Assembly (NCBI GenBank): GCA_947650365.1
Contig: CANTAL010000146.1
Coordinates: forward strand, 558,001 to 622,000
Length of the DNA stretch: 64,000 bases
Direction: 5' to 3'
Source of the DNA: Chamaelirium japonicum
Lineage: Eukaryota; Streptophyta; Magnoliopsida; Liliales; Melanthiaceae
Below, in pieces: positions 1-11,539 of the stretch. The stretch's first letter is position 1. Every line of letters begins with the position of its first letter. Below the pieces are notes generated by a model. That model did not search any database and was not told where the DNA came from. It was given only the letters and a program-made list of their open reading frames with translations. Both the position numbers and the translations under genes were made by a program.

Positions 1-1253
1 GAATGAATTAGAATGGATCGTACGAATGAGTAAGAATGGATCGTACGAATGAAATAGAATGGATTGCACGAATGAATTAGAATGGATCGTACGAATGAAT
101 TAGAATGGATCGTGTGAAAGAATTAGAATGGATTGTATGAATGAATTTGAATGGATCCTACGAATGAATTAGAATGGATCGTACGAAGGAATTAGAATGG
201 ATCGTACGAATGAATTAGAATGGATCGTATGAATGAATTAGAATAGATCGTACGAATGAATTAGAATGGATCGTACGAAGGAATTAGAATGGATCGTACG
301 AATGAATTAGAATGGATATATTCGTGCAAATGAATTAGAATGGATCGTATGAATGTATTAGAATGGATCGTATGAGTGAATTAGAATGGATCGTACGAAT
401 GAATTAGAATTGATCGTATGAATGAATTAGAATGGATACATTCATGTGAATGAATTAGAATGGATCGTATGAATGAATTAGAATAGATTTTGTGAATGAA
501 TTAGAACTGATAGTACGAATGAATTAGAATGGATACATTCGTACGAATGAATTAGAATGGATTGTATGAATGAATTAGAATGGATTGTATGAGTGAATTA
601 GAATGGATACGAAGGAATTAGAATGGATCGTACGAAGGAATTAGAATGGATCATACGAATGAAATAGAATGGATCGTACGAAGGAATTAGAATGGATCGT
701 ACGAATGAATTAGAATGGATATATTCGTGCAAATGAATTAGAATGGATCGTATGAATGAATTAGAGTGGATCGTATGAGTGAATTAGAATGGATAGTACG
801 ACTGAAGTAGAATGGATCGTATGAATGAATTAGAATGGATACATTCGTGCGAATGAATTAGAATGATCGTATGAATGAATTAGAATAGATTGTGCGAATG
901 AATTAGAATGGATCGTACGAATGAATTAGAATAGATACATTCGTGCGAATAAATTAGAATAGATTGTATGAAGGAATTAGAATGGATCGTACGAATGAAT
1001 TAGAATGGATCGTACGAATGAATTAGAATAGATTGCGCGAATGAATTAGAATGGATCGTACGAATGAATTAGAATGGATCGTTCGAAGGAATTAGAATGG
1101 ATCGTACGAATGAATTAGAATGGATCGTATGAATGAATTAGAATGGATCGTACGAAGGAATTAGAATGGATCGTACGAATGAATTAGAATGGATCGTACG
1201 ATTGAATTAGAATGGATCATACGAATGAGTAAGAATTGATCGTATGAATGAAT

Positions 1254-2035
1254 TAGATTGGATCGTACGATCCATTCTAATTCATTAGCATGGATCGTGC
1301 AAATGAATTAGAATGGAATATACGAATGAATTAGAATGGATCGTAGAATGGATCGTACGAATGAATTAGAATGAATTAGAATGGATCGTACGAATGAATT
1401 AGAATAGATCATAGGAATGAATTAGAATGGATCGTGCAAATGAATTAGAATGGATATATTCATGCGAATGAATTAGAATGGATCGTGCGAATGAATTAGA
1501 ATGGATCGTACGAATGAATTAGAATGGATATATTTGAACGAATAAATTAGAATGGATCATACGAATGAATTAGAATAGATCGTACGAATGAATTAGAATG
1601 GATAGTGCGAATGAATTAGAATCGATCGTATGAATGAATTAGAATGGATCGTACGAATGAATTAGAATGGATCATACGAATGAGTAAGAATGGATCGTAC
1701 GAATGAATTAGAATGGATCGTACGAATGAATTAGAATGGATTGTACGAATAAATTAGAATGGATACATTCGTCCGAATGAATTAGAATGGATCATACGAA
1801 TAAGTAAGAATGGATCGTACGAATGAAATAGAATAGATTGTACGAATGAATTAGAATGGATCCTACGAATGAATTAGAATGGATCGTGTGAAAGAATTAG
1901 AATGGATTGTATGAATGAATTAGAATGGATCGTACGAAGGAATTAGAATGGATCGTACGAATGAATTAGAATGGATCGTACGATTGAATTAGAATGGATC
2001 ATACGAATGAGTAAGAATGGATCGTATGAATGAAT
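1254..2035 (+). repeat. 782-bp local duplication, first copy
   Basis: The mark TAGATTGGATCGTA followed by an inverted monomer occurs at 1254 and again at 2036, 782 bp later. The corresponding mark in the related block occurs once (7916), so the extra copy is specific to this block. The limits are taken from the mark and the true endpoints may differ. Confidence 0.7.
1267..1291 (-). repeat. Single-monomer inversion M1
   Basis: One R monomer is embedded in F sequence. The left edge is the palindrome TGGATCGTACGATCCA and the right edge runs ATTAGCATGGATCGTGCAAATG. The same cassette recurs at 2049, 2333 and 7929, and in reverse complement near 27460, 43163 and 63460. Confidence 0.9.
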
Positions 2036-2210
2036 TAGATTGGATCGTATGATCTATTCTAATTCATTAGCATGGATCGTGCTAATGAATTAGAATGGAA
2101 TATACGAATGAATTAGAATGGATCGTAGATTGGATCGTACGAATGAATTAGAATGAATTAGAATGGATCGTACGAATGAATTAGAATGGATCGTACGAAG
2201 GAATTAGAAT
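1927..2210 (+). repeat. 284-bp tandem duplication, copy 1
   Basis: Starts with GGATCGTACGAAGG and includes GTACGATTGAATTAG, GAGTAAG, the inverted monomer M2, the truncated unit GATCGTAGATTGG and the shortened GAATGAATTAGAATGAATTAG. The next 284 bp repeats this order nearly unchanged. Confidence 0.85.
2049..2074 (-). repeat. Single-monomer inversion M2
   Basis: One R unit (GATCTATTCTAATTCATTAG) lies between GGATCGTAT and CATGGATCGTGCTAATG. CATTAGCA and TGCTAATG at the right edge form an 8-bp stem around 7 bases. It carries the GATCTATTC variant that M3 shares and M1 and M4 lack. Confidence 0.9.
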
Positions 2211-2477
2211 GGATCGTACGAAGGAATTAGAATGGATCGTACGAATGAATTAGAATGGATCGTACGATTGAATTAGAATGGATCATACGAATGAGTAAGA
2301 ATGGATCGTATGAATGAATTAGATTGGATCGTATGATCTATTCTAATTCATTAGCATGGATCGTGCTAATGAATTAGAATGGAATATACGAATGAATTAG
2401 AATGGATCGTAGATTGGATCGTACGAATGAATTAGAATGAATTAGAATGGATCGTACGAATGAATTAGAATAGATCA
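2211..2477 (+). repeat. 284-bp tandem duplication, copy 2
   Basis: Repeats 1927-2193 in order, including the inverted monomer, and then continues into AGATCATAGGAATG instead of a third copy. The near identity of the copies suggests a recent unequal exchange. Confidence 0.85.
2333..2358 (-). repeat. Single-monomer inversion M3
   Basis: Copy of M2 carried along by the 284-bp duplication, with the same GATCTATTC variant and the same GCATGGATCGTGCTAATG exit. Confidence 0.9.
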
Positions 2478-2946
2478 TAGGAATGAATTAGAATGGATCG
2501 TGCAAATGAATTAGAATGGATACATTCGTGCGAATGAATTAGAATGGATCGTGCGAATGAATTAGAATGGATCGTACGAATGAATTAGAATGGATATATT
2601 TGAACGAATAAATTAGAATGGATCATACGAATGAATTAGAATGGATCGTACGAATGAATTAGAATGGATAGTGCGAATGAATTAGAATCGATCGTATGAA
2701 TGAATTAGAATGGATCATACGAATGAATTAGAATGGATCATATGAATGAGTAAGAATGGTTCATACGAATGAATTAGAATGGATCGTACGAATGAATTAG
2801 AATGGATTGTACGAATAAATTAGAATGGATACATTCGTCCGAATGAATTAGAATGGATCATACGAATAAGTAAGAATGGATCGTACGAATGAAATAGAAT
2901 AGATTGTACGAATGAATTAGAATGGATCCTACGAATGAATTAGAAT

Positions 2947-3099
2947 GGATCGTGTGAAAGAATTAGAATGGATTGTATGAATGAATTAGAATGGATCGTA
3001 TGAATGAATTAGAATGGATCGTGCGAATGAATTCGAATGGATCGTACGAATTCATTCTAATTCATTCATACAATCCATTCTAATTCTTTCACACGATCC
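2947..3099. repeat. Fold-back cassette, loop orientation A (A1)
   Basis: A 47-bp arm from GGATCGTGTGAAAG to ATTAGAATG, a 59-bp loop from GATCGTATG to GTACGAATT, and a 47-bp right arm ending TTTCACACGATCC that is the reverse complement of the left arm, variant bases included. The loop carries GAATTCGAATGG near its end. The left flank (x) carries GAGTAAG, GAAATAGAAT and GGATCCTACG; the right flank (y) carries GTACGTTCC and repeated CATTAGCACG. It switches the array from F to R. Confidence 0.92.
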
Positions 3100-3599
3100 A
3101 TTCTAATTCATTCGTACGTTCCATTCTAATTCATTAGCACGATCCATGCCAATTCATTCGTTCGATCAATTCTAATTCATTCGCACGATCCATTCTAATT
3201 CATTCATAGGATCCATTCTAATTCATTCATACGATCTATTCTTATTCTTTCGCACGAATGTATCCATTCTAATTCATTCGCACGAATGTATCCATTCTAA
3301 TTCAATCGTACGATCCATTCTAATTCATTCGTACGATCCATTCTAATTCATTCGTACGATCTATTCTAATTCATTCATACGATCTATTCTAATTCATTCA
3401 TACAATCCATTCTAATTCTTTCACACGATCCATTCTAATTCATTCGTACGATCCATTCTAATTCATTCGCACAATCCATTCTATTTCATTCGTACGATCC
3501 ATTCTTACTCATTGGTACGATCCATTCTAATTCATTCGCACGAATGTATCCATTCTAATTCATTCGTACGAATCCATTCTAATTCATTCGTACAATCCA

Positions 3600-4350
3600 T
3601 TCTATTTCATTCGTACGATCCATTCTTACTCATTTGTATGATCCATTCTAAATCATTCGCACGAATGTATCCATTCTAAATCATTCGTACGATCCATTCT
3701 AATTCATTCGTATGATCCATTCTAAATCATTCGTACAATCCATTCTATTTCATTCGTACAATCAATTCTAATTCATTAGCACGATCCATTCTAATTCATT
3801 CGTACGATCCATTCAAATTCATTCGCACGATCCATTCTAATTCATTCGTATAATCCATTCTATTTCATTCGTACGATCCATTCTTACTCATTCGAATGAT
3901 CCATTCTAATTCATTCGCACGAATGTATCCATTCTAATCCATTCGTACGATCCATTCTAATCCATTCGTACGATCCATTCTAATTCATTCGTATGAATGT
4001 AACCATTCTAATTCATTCATTTGATCCATTCTAATTCATTCGTACGATCCATTCTAATTGATTCGTCCGATCCATTCTAATTCATTCGCACGAATGTATC
4101 CATTTTCAACCATTCATACGATCCATTCGAATTTATTCGTACGATCCATTCTAATTAATTCGTAAAATCCATTCTAATTCATTCGTACGATCCATTCTAA
4201 TTCATTCGTACGATCCATTCTAATTCATTCGTAAGATCCATTCTAATTCATTCGTACGATCCATTCTAATTCATTCGTACGATCCATTCTAATTCATTCG
4301 CACGAATGTATCCATTCTAGTTCATTCGTACGATTCATTCGTACGATCCA
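3600..4350 (-). repeat. Local direct duplication (offset about 1.35 kb), copy 1
   Basis: Shares its ordered variants with about 4950-5690: ATTCTTACTC, TCTAAATC, CATTAGCACG, the GTAACCATTC unit, a CATTTGATCC unit and CTAGTTC. The offset is 1,347 bp at the GTAACC mark and 1,336 bp at CTAGTTC. The 11-bp change fits loss of a 23-bp unit with gain of a 12-bp truncated one. The outer edges are approximate. Confidence 0.75.
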
Positions 4351-4949
4351 TTCTAATTCATTCGTACGATCCATTCTAATTCATTCGTACGATCCATTCT
4401 AATTCATTCATACGATCGATTCTAATTCATTCGTACGATCCATTCTAATTCATTCGCACAAATGTATCCATTCTAATTCATTCGTACGATCCATTCTAAT
4501 TCATTCGCACGATCCATTCTAATTCATTCGTACGATCCATCCTAATTCATTCGTACGATCCATTCTAATTCATTCGCACGATCCATTCTAATTCATTCGT
4601 ACGATCCATTCTAATTCATTCATACGATCCATTCTAATTCATTCGTACGATCCATTCTAATTCATTCGCACAAATGTATCCATTCTAATTCATTCGTACG
4701 ATCCATTCTAATTCATTCGCACGATCCATTCTAATTCATTCGTACGATCCATTCTAATTCATTCGCACGATCTGTTCTTATTCATTCGCACAATCTATTC
4801 TAATTCATTCGCACGAATGTATCCATTCTAATTTATTCGTACGATCCATTATAATTCATTGGTACGATCCAATCTAATTCATTCGCACGAATGTATCCAT
4901 TCTAATTTATTCGTACGAATCCATTCTAATACATTCGTTCGATCCATTC

Positions 4950-5690
4950 TATTTCATTCGTTCGATCCATTCTTACTCATTCGTAAGATCCATTCTAATT
5001 CATTTGCACGAATGTATCCATTCTAAATCATTCATACGATCCATTCTAATTCATTCGTATGATCCATTCTAAATCATTCGTACAATCCATTCTATTTCAT
5101 TTGTACGATCAATTCTAATTCATTAGCACGATCCATTCTAATTCATTCGTACGATCCATTCAAATTCATTCGCACGATCCATTCTAATTCATTCGTACAA
5201 TCCATTCTATTTCATTCGTACGATCCATTCTTACTCATTCGTATGATCCATTCTAATTCATTCGCACGAATGTATCCATTCTAATCCATTCGTACGATCC
5301 ATTCTAATCCATTCGTACGATCCATTTTAATTCATTCGCATGAATGTAACCATTCTAATTCATTCATTTGATCCATTCTAATTCATTCGTACGATCCATT
5401 CTAATTGATTCGTCCGATCCATTCTAATTCATTCGCATGAATGTATCCATTCTCAACCATTCATACGATCCATTCTAATTTATTCGTACGATCCATTCTA
5501 ATTCATTCGTAAGATCCATTCTAATTCATTCGTACGATCCATTCTAATTTATTCGTACGATCCATTCTAATTCATTCGTAAGATCCATTCTAATTCATTC
5601 GTAAATTCATTCGTACAATCCAATCTAATTCATTCGCACGAATGTATCCATTCTAGTTCATTCGTACGATTCATTCGTACGATCCATTCT
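4950..5690 (-). repeat. Local direct duplication (offset about 1.35 kb), copy 2
   Basis: Second copy of the 3.6-4.35 kb module. It contains a 12-bp truncated monomer near 5601 (GTAAATTCATTCGTAC), which copy 1 lacks but which also appears near 18165, 26150 and 41830, so this version seeded later arrays or was copied from them. Confidence 0.75.
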
Positions 5691-6596
5691 AATTCATTCG
5701 TACGATCCATTCTAATTCATTCGCACGATCCATTCTAATTCATTCGTACGATCCATTCTAATTCATTCATACGATCCATTCTAATTCATTCGTACGATCC
5801 ATTCTAATTCATTCGCACAAATATATCCATTCTAATTCATTCGTACGATCCATTCTAATTCATTCGCACGATCCATTCTAATTCATTCATACGATCCATT
5901 CTAATTCATTCGTACGATCCATTCTAATTCATTCGCACGATCCATTCTAATTTATTCGTACGATCCATTCTTATTCATTCATACGATCCATTCTAATTCA
6001 TTCGTACGATCCATTCTAATTCATTCGCACAAATGTATCCATTCTAATTCATTCGTACGATCCATTCTAATTCATTCGCACGATCCATTCTAATTCATTC
6101 GTACGATCCATTCTAATTCATTCGCACGATCTGTTCTTATTTATTCGCACAATCCATTCTAATTCATTCGCACGAATGTATCCATTCTAATTCATTCGTA
6201 TGATCCATTCTAATTCATTCATATGATCCATTCTAATTCATTCGTTTGATCCATTCTAATTAATTCGTATGATCCATTCTAATTCATTCGTACGATCCAT
6301 TCTAATTCATTCATACAATCCATTCTAATTCATTCGTACGATCCATTCTAATTCACTCATACGATCCATTCTAATACATTCATACGATCCATTCTAATTC
6401 ATTTGCACGAATACATCCATTCTAATTCATTCGTACGATCCATTCTAATTCTTTCGTACGATCCATTCTAATTCATTCGTACGATTTATTCTAATTCATT
6501 CGTACGATCCATTCTAATTCATTCGTACGATCCATTTTAATTCATTTGTACGATCCATTCTAATTCATTCGTACAATCTATTCTAATTCATTCGTA

Positions 6597-8645
6597 CGAA
6601 TGGATACATTCGTGTGAATGAATTAGAATAGATCGTACGAATGAGTAAGAATGGATCGTACGAATGAAATAGAATGGATTGCACGAATGAATTAGAATGG
6701 ATCGTACGAATGAATTAGAATGGATCGTGTGAAAGAATTAGAATGGATTGTATGAATGAATTAGAATGGATCGTACGAATGAATTAGAATGGATCGTACG
6801 AAGGAATTAGAATGGATCGTACGAATGAATTAGAATGGATCGTACGAATGAATTAGAATAGATCGTACGAATGAATTAGAATGGATCGTACGAAGGAATT
6901 AGAATGGATCGTACGAATGAATTAGAATGGATATATTCGTGCAAATGAATTAGAATGGATCGTAAGAATGTATTAGAATGGATCGTATGAGTGAATTAGA
7001 ATGGATCATACGAATGAATTAGAATGGATCGTATGAATGAATTAGAATGGATACATTCGTGTGAATGAATTAGAATGGATCGTATGAATGAATTAGAATA
7101 GATTTTGTGAATGAATTAGAACTGATCGTACGAATGAATTAGAATGGATACATTCGTGCGAATGAATTAGAATGGATTGTATGAATGAATTAGAATAGAT
7201 CGTACGAATGAATTAGAATGGATCGTATGAGTGAATTAGAATGGATATGAAGGAATTAGAATGGATCGTACGAAGGAATTAGAATGGATCATACGAATGA
7301 AATAGAATGGATCGTACGAATGAATTAGAATGGATCGTACGAAGGAATTAGAATGGATCGTACGAATGAATTAGAATGGATATATTCGTGCAAATGAATT
7401 AGAATGGATCGTATGAATGAATTAGAATGGATCGTATGAGTGAATTAGAACGGATAGTACGAATAAAGTAGAATGGATCGTATGAATGAATTAGAATGGA
7501 TACATTCGTGCGAATGAATTAGAATAGATCGTATGAATGAATTAGAATAGATTGTGCGAATGAATTAGAATGGATCGTACGAATGAATTAGAATGGATAC
7601 ATTCGTGCGAATAAATTAGAATAGATTGTATAAATGAATTAGAATGGATCGTACGAATGAATTAGAATGGATCGTACGAATGAATTAGAATAGATTGCGC
7701 GAATGAATTAGAATGGATCGTACGAATGAATTAGAATGGATCGTACGAAGAAATTAGAATGGATCGTACGAATGAATTAGAATGGATCGTACGAATGAAT
7801 TAGAATGGATCGTACAAAGGAATTAGAATGGATCATACGAATGAATTAGAATGGATCGTACGATTGAATTAGAATGGATCATACGAATGAGTAAGAATGG
7901 ATCGTATGAATGAATTAGATTGGATCGTACGGTCCATTCTAATTCATTAGCATGGATCATGCTAATGAATTAGAATGGAATATACGAATGAATTAGAATG
8001 GATCGTAGAATGAATCGTACGAATGAATTAGAATGAATTAGAATGGATCGTACGAATGAATTAGAATAGATCATAGGAATGAATTAGAATGGATCGTGCA
8101 AATGAATTAGAATGAATACATTCGTGCGAATGAATTAGAATGGATCGTGCGAATGAATTAGAATGGATCGTACGAATGAATTAGAATGGATATATTTGAA
8201 CGAATAAATTAGAATGGATCATACGAATGAATTAGAATGGATCGTACGAATGAATTAGGGTGGATAGTGCGAATGAATTAGAATCGATCGTACGAATGAA
8301 TTAGAATGGATCATACGAATGAATTAGAATGGATCATACGAATGAGTAAGAATGGATCGTACGAATGAATTAGAATGGATCGTTCGAATGAATTAGAATG
8401 GATCGTACGAATAAATTAGAATGGATACATTCGTCCGAATGAATTAGAATGGGTCATACGAATGAGTAAGAATGGATCATACGAATAAAATAGAATAGAT
8501 TGTACGAATGAATTAGAATGGATCCTACGAATGAATTAGAATGGATCGTGTGAAAGAATTAGAATGGATTGAATGAATGAATTAGAATGGATCGTATGAA
8601 TGAATTAGAATGGATCGTGCGAATGAATTCGAATGGATCGTACAA
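6597..8645 (+). repeat. F block related to block 1
   Basis: Shares the variant order of 1-3050 without the 782-bp and 284-bp expansions, so it has one mini-inversion instead of three. About 7.86-8.38 kb is also the reverse complement of about 27.02-27.55 kb, including TATATTTGAACG, GATAGTGCG and ATAGGAATG units, so the same block exists in both orientations. Confidence 0.93.
7929..7954 (-). repeat. Single-monomer inversion M4
   Basis: One R unit in F sequence, with left edge GGATCGTACGGTCC and right edge GCATGGATCATGCTAATG. The left palindrome is broken by a single base compared with M1. Confidence 0.88.
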
Positions 8646-8695
8646 ATTCATTCTAATTCATTCATACAATCCATTCTAATTCTTTCACACGATCC
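8543..8695. repeat. Fold-back cassette, loop orientation A (A2)
   Basis: Same length and flanks as A1 (x on the left, y on the right). Variants: GGATTGAATG in the left arm (GGATTGTATG in A1) and GTACAAATTC at the loop edge, which breaks the EcoRI-like GAATTC seen in A1. Confidence 0.92.
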
Positions 8696-9070
8696 ATTCT
8701 AATTCATTCGTACGTTCCATTCTAATTCATTAGCACGATCCATGCTAATTCATTCGTTCGATCAATTCTAATTCATTAGCACGATCCATTCTAATTCATT
8801 CGTACGATCCATTCTAATTCATTCGCACGATCCATTCTAATTCATTCATAGGATGCATTCTAATTCATTCATTCGATCTATTCTAATTCTTTCGCACGAA
8901 TGTATCCATTCTAATTCATTCGCACGAATGTATCCATTCTAATTCATTCGTACGATCCATTCTAATTCATTCGTACGATCCATTCAAATTCATTCGTACG
9001 ATCCATTCTAATTCATTCGCACAATCCATTCTATTTCATTCGTACGATCCATTCTTACTCATTCGTATGA
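8646..9070 (-). repeat. Short R block
   Basis: Carries the y flank (CATTAGCACG, GTTCGATCAATTC), ATAGGATGC and two 28-bp units. It ends after CCATTCTTACTC at an abrupt switch, GATCCATTATGGATAC, with ATCCAT and ATGGAT arms around one base. Confidence 0.93.
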
Positions 9071-10945
9071 TCCATTATGGATACATTCGTGCGAATGAAT
9101 TAGAATGGATCATACGAATGAGTAAGAATGGATCGTACGAATGAAATAGAATGGATTGTGCGAATGAATTAGAATGGATCGTACGAATGAATTAGAATGG
9201 ATAGTGTGAAAGAATTAGAATGGATTGTATGAATGAATTAGAATAGATCGTATGAATGAACTAGAAGGGATCGTACGAATGAATTAGAATGGATCCTATG
9301 AATGAATTAGAATGGATCGTACGAATGAATTAGAATGGATACATTCGTGCGAATGAATTAGAATGGATACATTCGTGCGAAAGAATTAGAATAGATCGTA
9401 TGAATGAATTAGAATGCATCCTATGAATGAATTAGAATGGATCGTGCGAATGAATTAGAATGGATCGTACGAATGAATTATAATGGATCGTGCTAATGAA
9501 TTAGAATTGATCAAACGAATGAATTAGAATGGATACATTCGTGCGAATGAATTAGAATGGATCGGACGAATGAATTAGAATGGATCGTACGAATGAGTAA
9601 GAATGGATCATACGAATGAAATAGAATAGATCGTACGAATGAATTAGAATGGATCGTACGAAGGAATTAGAATGGATCGTACGAATGAATTAGAATGGAT
9701 ATATTCGTGCAAATGAATTAGAATGGATCGTATGAATGTAATAGAATGGATCATATGAGTGAATTAGAATGGATCGTACGAATGAATTAGAATGGATCAT
9801 ATGAATGAATTAGAATGGATACATTCGTGTGAATGAATTAGAATAGATCGTATGAATGAATTAGAATAGATTTTGTGAATGAATTAGAACAGATCGTACG
9901 AATGAATTAGAATGGATACATTCGTGCGAATGAATTAGAATGGATTGTATGAATGAATTAGAATGGATCCTATGAATGAATTAGAATGGATCGTGCGAAT
10001 GAATAAGAATGGATCGTACGAATGAATTAGAATGGATCGTACGAATGAATTAGAATGGATCTTACGAATGAATTAGAATGGATCTTACGAATGAATTAGA
10101 ATGGATCGTACGAATGAATTAGAATGGTTCGTACGAATGAATTAGAATGGATACATTCGTGCGAATGAATTAGAATGGATCGGACGAATAAATTAGAATG
10201 GATCGTACGAATGAATAAGAATGGATCAAATGAATGAGTTATAATGGTTACATTCATGCGAATGAATTAGAATGGATCGTACGAATGGATTAGAATGGAT
10301 CGTACGAATGGATTAGAATGGATACATTCGAGCGAATGAATTAGAATGGATCGTACGAATGAATTAGAATGGATCATACGAATGGATTAGAATGGATCCT
10401 ATGAATGGATTAGAATGGATACCTTTGTGCATATGAATTAGAATGGATCGTACGAATGAATTAGAATGGATCATATTAATGAATTAGAATGGATCGTACG
10501 AATGAATTAGAATGGATACATTCGTGCGAATGAATTAGAATGGATCGTGCGAATCAATTAGACTGGATCATGCGAATGAATAAGAATAGATCATACGAAT
10601 GAATTAGAATGGATCGTACGAATTAATTAGAATAGATACATTCGTGCGAATGAATTAGAATGGATTGTATGAATGAATTAGAATGGATCGTGCGAATGAA
10701 TTTGAATAGATCATACGAATTAATTAGAATGGATGATACGAATGAATTAGAATGGATCGTACGAATGAATTAGAATGGATCATACGAATGAATTAGAATG
10801 GATACATTCGTGCGAATGAATAAGAACAGATCGTGCGAATGAATTAGAATGGATCGTACGAATGAATTAGAATGGATCATGTGAATGAATTAGAATGGAT
10901 TGTACGAATGAATTAGAATGGATCGTACGAATAAATTAGAATGGA
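9071..10945 (+). repeat. F block
   Basis: F monomers with many 28-bp units. It includes the diagnostic GGATACCTTTGTGCATATG unit near 10421 and GGATTAGAATGG variants at 10.28-10.42 kb. Its order resembles 27.8-29.0 kb and 43.5-44.6 kb, with rearrangement. Confidence 0.92.
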
Positions 10946-10957
10946 TCCATTCTAATT
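10934..10957. repeat. 24-bp spacerless palindrome at an F-to-R switch
   Basis: The centre is GGATCC at 10943-10948. The perfect arms are AATTAGAATGGA and its complement, so two monomers meet at the dyad point inside GGATC. Confidence 0.9.
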
Positions 10958-11107
10958 CATTTGCACGAATATATCCATTCTAATTCATTCGTACGATCCA
11001 TTCTAATTCATTCGTACGATCCATTCTAATTCATTCGTAAGATCCATTCTAATTCATTCGTACTATCCATTCTAATTCATTCGTACGATCCATTCTAATT
11101 CCTTCGT
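10946..11107 (-). repeat. Short R block
   Basis: About seven R units, the first a 28-bp GCACGAATATATCC variant. It exits to F at ATTCCTTCGTACGAATG, whose core TTCGTACGAA is palindromic; the same exit is used near 59405. Confidence 0.9.
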
Positions 11108-11490
11108 ACGAATGAATTTGAATAGATACATTTGTGCGAATGAATTAGAATGGATCATACGAATGAATTAGAATAGATCGTATGAATGAATTAGAATGGA
11201 TCGTACAAATGAATTAGAATGGATCGTACGAAGGAATTAGAATGGATCGTACGAATGAATTAGAATGGATTGTACGAATAAATTAGAATGGATACATTCG
11301 TCTGAATGAATTAGAATGGATCATACGAATGAGTAAGAATGGATCGTACGAATGAAATAGAATTGCTTGTACGAATGAATTAGAATGGATCTTACGAATG
11401 AATTAGAATGGATCGTGTGAAAGAATTAGAATGGATTGTATGAATGAATTAGAATGGATCGTATGAATGAATTCGAATGGATCGTACGAA
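11108..11490 (+). repeat. F block leading into cassette A3
   Basis: Carries the x series of variants (GTCTGAATG, GAGTAAG, GAAATAGAATTGC, GGATCTTACG) directly before the fold-back cassette. Confidence 0.9.
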
Positions 11491-11539
11491 TTCATTCTAA
11501 TTCATTCATACAATCCATTCTAATGATTTCACACGATCC
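11410..11539. repeat. Fold-back cassette, shortened (A3)
   Basis: 130 bp, exactly one monomer (23 bp) shorter than the other eleven: the loop lacks the GTGCGAATG unit. The right arm also has AATGATTTCACAC where others have AATTCTTTCACAC. The loop is otherwise in orientation A. Confidence 0.88.

Larger units (their letters stand above)
1..3050 (+). repeat. F block 1, with three single-monomer inversions
   Basis: Head-to-tail F monomers with frequent 28-bp units and variants such as GAAGGAATTAG. It contains mini-inversions near 1267, 2049 and 2333. It is the longer relative of 6597-8645: matching marks lie 6,615 bp apart at 481/7096 and 6,662 bp apart at 1254/7916, but only 5,596 bp apart at 2947/8543. 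The shortfall of 1,066 bp equals the 782-bp and 284-bp local duplications found here. The block ends in a fold-back cassette. Confidence 0.95.
3051..6596 (-). repeat. R block with an internal 1.35-kb duplication
   Basis: Head-to-tail R monomers, with 28-bp units seen as GCACGAATGTATCC. Variants CCATTCTTACTC, ATTCTATTTC and GTAACCATTC recur in a fixed order about 1.35 kb apart. The end (5.6-6.6 kb) reappears at 18.2-19.4 kb. It switches to F through the palindrome CATTCGTACGAATG. Confidence 0.94.

Noticed and set aside
2947..3099. Terminal inverted repeats of a small transposon (MITE)
   Set aside because: The inverted arms are monomers of the array itself, there is no target-site duplication, and flanks are the same satellite. 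Recombination inside the array explains them better.
3060..3100. Rho-independent terminators or riboswitch hairpins at fold-backs
   Set aside because: Stems are AT-rich satellite palindromes with no following T tract and no transcription unit nearby.
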